A stretch of DNA of 9,665 nt from Synergistaceae bacterium (GTDB lineage Bacteria; Synergistota; Synergistia; Synergistales; Aminobacteriaceae). Made by a program: the position numbers and the translations under genes. Under the pieces are notes generated by a model. The model ran no database searches and was not told where the DNA came from. It saw only the letters and a program-made list of their open reading frames with translations. Where the stretch lies: contig JALHFZ010000068.1 of the NCBI GenBank assembly GCA_022837505.1, positions 1 through 9,665 of the forward strand, in the 5' to 3' direction. Within the stretch, counting starts at the first letter, position 1. Each line of letters starts with the position of its first letter. This document shows, piece by piece, positions 7,063 to 9,665 of this stretch.

Positions 7063-7920
7063 ATGACGGCAAAAATACTCGACGGAAAAAAGATCGCTGC
7101 GGAAATCCGCGCCTCAGTCAAAGGAGAGACGCTGCTGCTGAAGGAGCGGGGAATCGTCCCCGGCCTTGCGGTCGTCCTCGTGGGGGACAACCCCGCGTCG
7201 AAGGTCTATGTGGGGCAGAAGGAGAAGGGGTGCCTTGAGGCGGGGTTCGCCTCCTTCCTCCACCGCCTTCCGGGGGGCACCTCCCAGAAGGACCTTCTGG
7301 ATCTTATCGGGAAGCTCAACGCTGACCCCCTGGTTCACGGCATTCTGGTGCAGCTTCCTCTGCCCGATCAGATTGACGAAGAGAAGGTTATCGCCGCCAT
7401 AAAGCCCGAAAAGGACGTGGACGGCTTCTCCCCGGTGAACATGGGGCGTCTTGTGGCGGGCATGAGCGCAATTGAACCCTGCACCCCCAAGGGGATCATG
7501 CGCCTCCTGGAGGCCTCGAGGATCGAACTGGCCGGAAAAGAGGCCGTGGTGATCGGGCGTAGCAATATCGTGGGAAAACCCGTGGCCCTCATGCTCCTCG
7601 CCAGGAGCGCGACGGTCACCGTCTGCCACAGCCGCACCAGGGACCTGGCTGAGCACACGAAACGGGCGGATATTCTCGTGGCAGCCGTGGGCCGCCCCCG
7701 GTTCGTCACCGCCGACATGGTGAAGGACGGCGTCGTGGTAATTGACGTGGGGATCAACAGGCTCGAAGAGGGGCTTGTGGGGGATGTGGATTTTGAGGGG
7801 GTCTCAGAAAAGGCCTCCTGGATCACCCCTGTCCCCGGAGGAGTCGGTCCCATGACCATCGCCATGCTCCTTGAAAACACCCTCGAACAGGCAAAGCTCT
7901 CCGGAGAGGGTCGGTCATGA
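7063..7920 (+). CDS. folD: Bifunctional methylene-THF dehydrogenase / methenyl-THF cyclohydrolase
   Basis: FolD interconverts 5,10-methylene-, 5,10-methenyl- and 10-formyl-THF in the cytoplasm, linking Fhs to methylene-THF. The 285-residue length is typical. The catalytic Tyr49 and Lys53 sit in SKVYVGQKEKGC. VHGILVQLPLP includes Gln97, and EKDVDGFSPVNMGRL (116-130) supplies the conserved Asp residues. PCTPKG at 139-144 is followed by the nucleotide-binding GRSNIVGKPVA (165-175), AAVGRP (207-212), DVGINR and the signature TPVPGGVGPMT at 255-265. Both activities should be intact, since the Lys of the cyclohydrolase step is present. The stop overlaps the next gene as ATGA, so FolD and the cyclodeaminase-type protein are translationally coupled. 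Cofactor preference (NADP or NAD) cannot be told by eye. Confidence 0.96.
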   Translation: MTAKILDGKKIAAEIRASVKGETLLLKERGIVPGLAVVLVGDNPASKVYVGQKEKGCLEAGFASFLHRLPGGTSQKDLLDLIGKLNADPLVHGILVQLPLPDQIDEEKVIAAIKPEKDVDGFSPVNMGRLVAGMSAIEPCTPKGIMRLLEASRIELAGKEAVVIGRSNIVGKPVALMLLARSATVTVCHSRTRDLAEHTKRADILVAAVGRPRFVTADMVKDGVVVIDVGINRLEEGLVGDVDFEGVSEKASWITPVPGGVGPMTIAMLLENTLEQAKLSGEGRS

Positions 7921-8555
7921 GCGCCCTGAAAAACAAGACCGTGGAGGGGTTCGTCGCCGAACTCGCCTCCAGCTCTCCCGCCCCCGGCGGAGGGAGCGCC
8001 GCTGCCCTCTCGGGGGCCCTCGGAGCGGCCCTGGTCTCCATGGTCTGCCGGCTCACCATTGGCAAAAAAGGGTATGAGACCTTCGAAAAGGAAGCCGAGG
8101 CCATACTGGTACAATCGGACCTTCTCTGGGCTGAACTCGTCTCCGCCATCGACAGGGATGCCGAGGCCTTCGACAGGGTGATGGATGCTTTTCGCCTTCC
8201 CAAGGGGTCTGACGAGGAGAAAACCCGCCGTTCCGCGGCAATCCAGGCTGCCTTCAGAGAGGCCTGCGAGTCCCCGAGGAATACGGCCCTGAAATCCCTT
8301 GAGGTGCTGCGCCTCTGCTCCCTTCTCCTCGGCAAAGTAAACGAAAATGCCATCAGCGACCTCGGCGTCGCCGCAGCCTCCGCCCATACGGGGCTCCTGG
8401 GCGCCCTGATGAACGTGGCCATCAACCTTCCCTCCATAAAAGACGTCACCTATACCTCTTCCGCTGCGGAGGAGAGCGCCCGATGGAGGGCCGAGGGGGA
8501 GGGGCTGATAGACCTCGTTTCCCGGGGTGTGGAGTCCCTTCTCTCGGGCAAATAA
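7917..8555 (+). CDS. fchA: Formimidoyl-THF cyclodeaminase / methenyl-THF cyclohydrolase family protein
   Basis: This family (the C-terminal domain type of FTCD, bacterial FchA) converts 5-formimino-THF to 5,10-methenyl-THF plus ammonia, or acts as a methenyl-THF cyclohydrolase. The 212-residue, mostly helical protein has the family's glycine-rich opening PAPGGGSAAALSGALGAALV (21-40), then CRLTIGKKGY, DRDAEAFDRVM with Asp79/Asp81, AFRLPKG, REACESPR (114-121), and NENAISDLGVAA followed by MNVAINLPSIKD (165-176). All match the standard family pattern. Its ATG overlaps the folD stop (ATGA). GGAGAGGG at 7903-7910 is the ribosome binding site and sits in the 12-bp palindrome CTCTCCGGAGAG. Operon position with fhs and folD supports a folate C1 role. 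Whether it is a cyclodeaminase or a cyclohydrolase needs assay. Confidence 0.9.
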   Translation: MSALKNKTVEGFVAELASSSPAPGGGSAAALSGALGAALVSMVCRLTIGKKGYETFEKEAEAILVQSDLLWAELVSAIDRDAEAFDRVMDAFRLPKGSDEEKTRRSAAIQAAFREACESPRNTALKSLEVLRLCSLLLGKVNENAISDLGVAAASAHTGLLGALMNVAINLPSIKDVTYTSSAAEESARWRAEGEGLIDLVSRGVESLLSGK

Positions 8556-8648
8556 CCCGCGGACGGCCTGAATATTCTCCGAACTTCAGCCCTTCCGGGT
8601 GTACCAGACCCCCCTCTCAGAAGTTCATGAAAACCTGATGTTTCCTCC

Positions 8649-8679
8649 GGGGTTCCCCTTTCTCAGGGAACCCCCTTTT
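8649..8679 (+). terminator. Rho-independent terminator of the fhs-folD-fchA operon
   Basis: GGGGTTCCC (8649-8657) pairs perfectly over 9 bp with GGGAACCCC (8666-8674) around an 8-nt loop and is followed by CTTTT. It lies about 95 nt after the fchA stop. A second hairpin begins in its last two stem bases: TTTCATT (8677-8683) with AATGAAA (8691-8697), continued by CCC/GGG after one bulged T. Confidence 0.7.
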
Positions 8680-8727
8680 CATTGCGGGAAAATGAAAGGG
8701 CGGAATTATCCTTTCCTCCCGGGGATG

Positions 8728-8736
8728 TGTTATAAA
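8728..8736 (+). promoter_or_regulatory. Extended -10 promoter for the second fchA-like gene
   Basis: TGTTATAAA gives an extended -10 element: TG, one base, then TATAAA with five of six matches to TATAAT. No good -35 is seen at 17 bp; TTATCC at 19 bp is weak, which an extended -10 can offset. The predicted start would lie about 55-60 nt before ATG 8800. Its position just after a terminator supports an independent transcript. Confidence 0.5.
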
Positions 8737-8784
8737 TGTATTGAGGACAGGAGCGTAATTGAATGGAATAAATTTGAAAAGAAA

Positions 8785-8791
8785 AAGGAGG
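8785..8791 (+). promoter_or_regulatory. Ribosome binding site that sets the start of the second fchA-like gene
   Basis: AAGGAGG lies eight bases before ATG 8800. The frame happens to be open back to 8599, but that extension runs through the terminator and promoter and resembles no family N-terminus. Confidence 0.85.
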
Positions 8792-8799
8792 AATTTCCA

Positions 8800-9441
8800 A
8801 TGAATCAGCTTCAGGAAACGACTCTCTCCGTTTTTATAGAGCAGCTGGCGGCAAAATCCGCCTATCCTGCCGGCGGAAGTTCCGCCGCCCTGGCGGGAGC
8901 CCTGGGAGGAGCCCTTGTCTCCATGGCCTGCCGGCTCTCCATCGGAAAAGAGGGGTACGAAGAGGCGGAAGAAGAACTTACCTCCGTGCTCTCCGCTTCG
9001 GAATCCCTCCGGAAAAATCTTCTCTCCGCCGTGGATAAGGACGCCGACGCATATCAGAAGGTTTTGAAGGCCCGGGCTCTTCCGGAAGGGACCGACGACG
9101 AGCAGAAGATACGGACAGTGGCAGTCCGGGCCGCTTTCCGGGAGGCCTGCGAATCTCCCCGCCAGATTGCCCGGGACTGTCTGGAAGTGCTCCGCCTAAG
9201 TCTCCGGGTCTCAGGAATTGTGAACGCGAATACCGTATGCGACCTCGGAGCGGCGGCCATTCACGCCCTCGGCGGAATGGAGATCTCCCTGATGAACGCC
9301 CAGGCGAATGTACCCTTTGTGAGCAACGATGAATACTCCGATGAGGTGTGGACTGAAATGGAAGAAATTCAGGAGGAAGGGCGGATCCTCAAGTCCGCCG
9401 TTATCTGGGAGATCTTCGGAGAACTCCGGGAGGAGGAGTAG
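8800..9441 (+). CDS. Diverged paralogue of the formimidoyl-THF cyclodeaminase family
   Basis: The 213-residue protein aligns without gaps to the upstream FchA over residues 1-172, with roughly half of positions identical by hand count, and then diverges. Shared blocks are GALVSM, CRLSIGK, the DxDA segment at 79-82, and REACESPR followed by LEVLRL. Several family-typical sites differ. The glycine-rich turn is YPAGGSS instead of APGGGSA (22-28), LPK reads LPE at 96, and NxISDLG reads NTVCDLG with Cys147 for Ser. MNVAINLP becomes MNAQANVP, and the C-terminal tail is acidic and unrelated. These lie in or near segments expected to form the folate pocket, so substrate or activity may have changed. 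The gene is monocistronic in the window, between a terminator with its own promoter and a downstream terminator. It could be a second cyclodeaminase, a cyclohydrolase or a non-catalytic partner. Confidence 0.85.
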   Translation: MNQLQETTLSVFIEQLAAKSAYPAGGSSAALAGALGGALVSMACRLSIGKEGYEEAEEELTSVLSASESLRKNLLSAVDKDADAYQKVLKARALPEGTDDEQKIRTVAVRAAFREACESPRQIARDCLEVLRLSLRVSGIVNANTVCDLGAAAIHALGGMEISLMNAQANVPFVSNDEYSDEVWTEMEEIQEEGRILKSAVIWEIFGELREEE

Positions 9442-9469
9442 GAACTCCCGAAGGAAAGGGCAGAAAATA

Positions 9470-9518
9470 CCCCCTTAATCCCCTCCCTTTCCCCTTCAAG
9501 GGGCGAGGGGGGTGAAGT
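9470..9518 (+). repeat. C/G-rich palindromic intergenic element, REP- or MITE-like
   Basis: A pyrimidine-rich arm followed by a G-rich arm can form nested pairing. CCCCTC (9480-9485) pairs with GAGGGG (9505-9510), enclosing CCCCT/AGGGG (9491-9495 with 9499-9503). The composition and position (between a gene end and a terminator) resemble small dispersed intergenic repeats. There is only one copy here, so repeat status is inferred. Confidence 0.35.
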
Positions 9519-9573
9519 AGCTTGACCTCTCAACAGGAAATACAGCGGACGACCCCCGTATTTATTTCAAGAA

Positions 9574-9610
9574 AAAAATCCCTGCCCTTTCTACCGGAGC
9601 AGGGATTTTT
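9574..9610 (+). terminator. Strong terminator, probably bidirectional
   Basis: AAAAATCCCTGC (9574-9585) pairs perfectly over 12 bp with GCAGGGATTTTT (9599-9610) around a 13-nt loop. A-rich sequence on the left (from 9572) and T-rich on the right allow termination on both strands. It follows the second fchA-like gene by about 130 nt. The final 55 bases beyond it show nothing I can assign. Confidence 0.8.
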
Positions 9611-9665
9611 AATTGGACAAATGAGGCGCCCTCCGTACAACCCGAAAATGCCACCGGGGCGGTCA

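Noticed and set aside
5556..7190. Long open frame of 544 codons on the minus strand across fhs and the start of folD
   Set aside because: It is antisense to two complete, fully recognisable enzymes. It resembles no protein family and reflects the codon bias of GC-rich coding DNA. The same applies to the other antisense frames, such as 1056-2009, 1450-2445 and 7368-8387.
8599..8799. 67-residue N-terminal extension of the second fchA-like protein
   Set aside because: It spans the terminator and promoter and matches no family N-terminus. ATG 8800 has an ideal ribosome binding site and aligns with residue 1 of the first FchA.
1..9665. CRISPR arrays, tRNA or rRNA genes, insertion sequences, phage genes or defence systems
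   Set aside because: I saw no regularly spaced repeats, tRNA-like folds, transposase motifs or integrase motifs on either strand. The window is metabolic and transport genes.

Overview
The window is a GC-rich, gene-dense bacterial segment with every recognisable gene on the + strand. It holds one 5'-truncated gene, eight complete genes and three longer non-coding stretches. The content is a cyclic amidohydrolase, pantoate synthesis, a complete TRAP transporter and a formate/folate C1 module with two cyclodeaminase-type proteins. This points to an anaerobic fermenter of amino acids or purines. Synergistota or a GC-rich member of the Firmicutes or Desulfobacterota would fit, but this is inferred from gene content and no phylogenetic marker is present.

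Layout. Positions 1-371 hold the C-terminus of a hydantoinase/dihydropyrimidinase/allantoinase-type enzyme. A leader of about 210 nt (372-581) with two tandem hairpins precedes panB (582-1409). panE (1429-2358) follows 19 nt later, and dctP starts 19 nt after panE behind a perfect Shine-Dalgarno sequence. A strong hairpin separates dctP (2378-3364) from dctQ (3426-3914), which overlaps dctM (3911-5191) by ATGA. panB-panE-dctP-dctQ-dctM therefore looks like one operon. After a second leader (5192-5378) come fhs (5379-7052), folD (7063-7920) and fchA (7917-8555), tightly packed and closed by a terminator at 8649-8679. A second fchA-like paralogue (8800-9441) has its own extended -10 promoter. 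The end of the window holds a C/G-rich palindromic element and a strong, probably bidirectional, terminator (9574-9610).

How the genes may work together. Fhs loads formate onto THF. FolD, and probably FchA, interconvert formyl-, methenyl- and methylene-THF. PanB consumes 5,10-methylene-THF to make ketopantoate, which PanE reduces to pantoate. The TRAP system imports an organic acid whose placement behind panBE suggests, without proving, a link to pantoate or a 2-oxoacid. No panC or panD lies in the window.

Most genes belong to well-known families. The least explained points are the panBE-TRAP linkage, the tandem duplicated and diverged cyclodeaminase, and the structured panB leader. Four starts were moved inward from the longest open frames because strong ribosome binding sites and family N-termini favour the internal ATGs.
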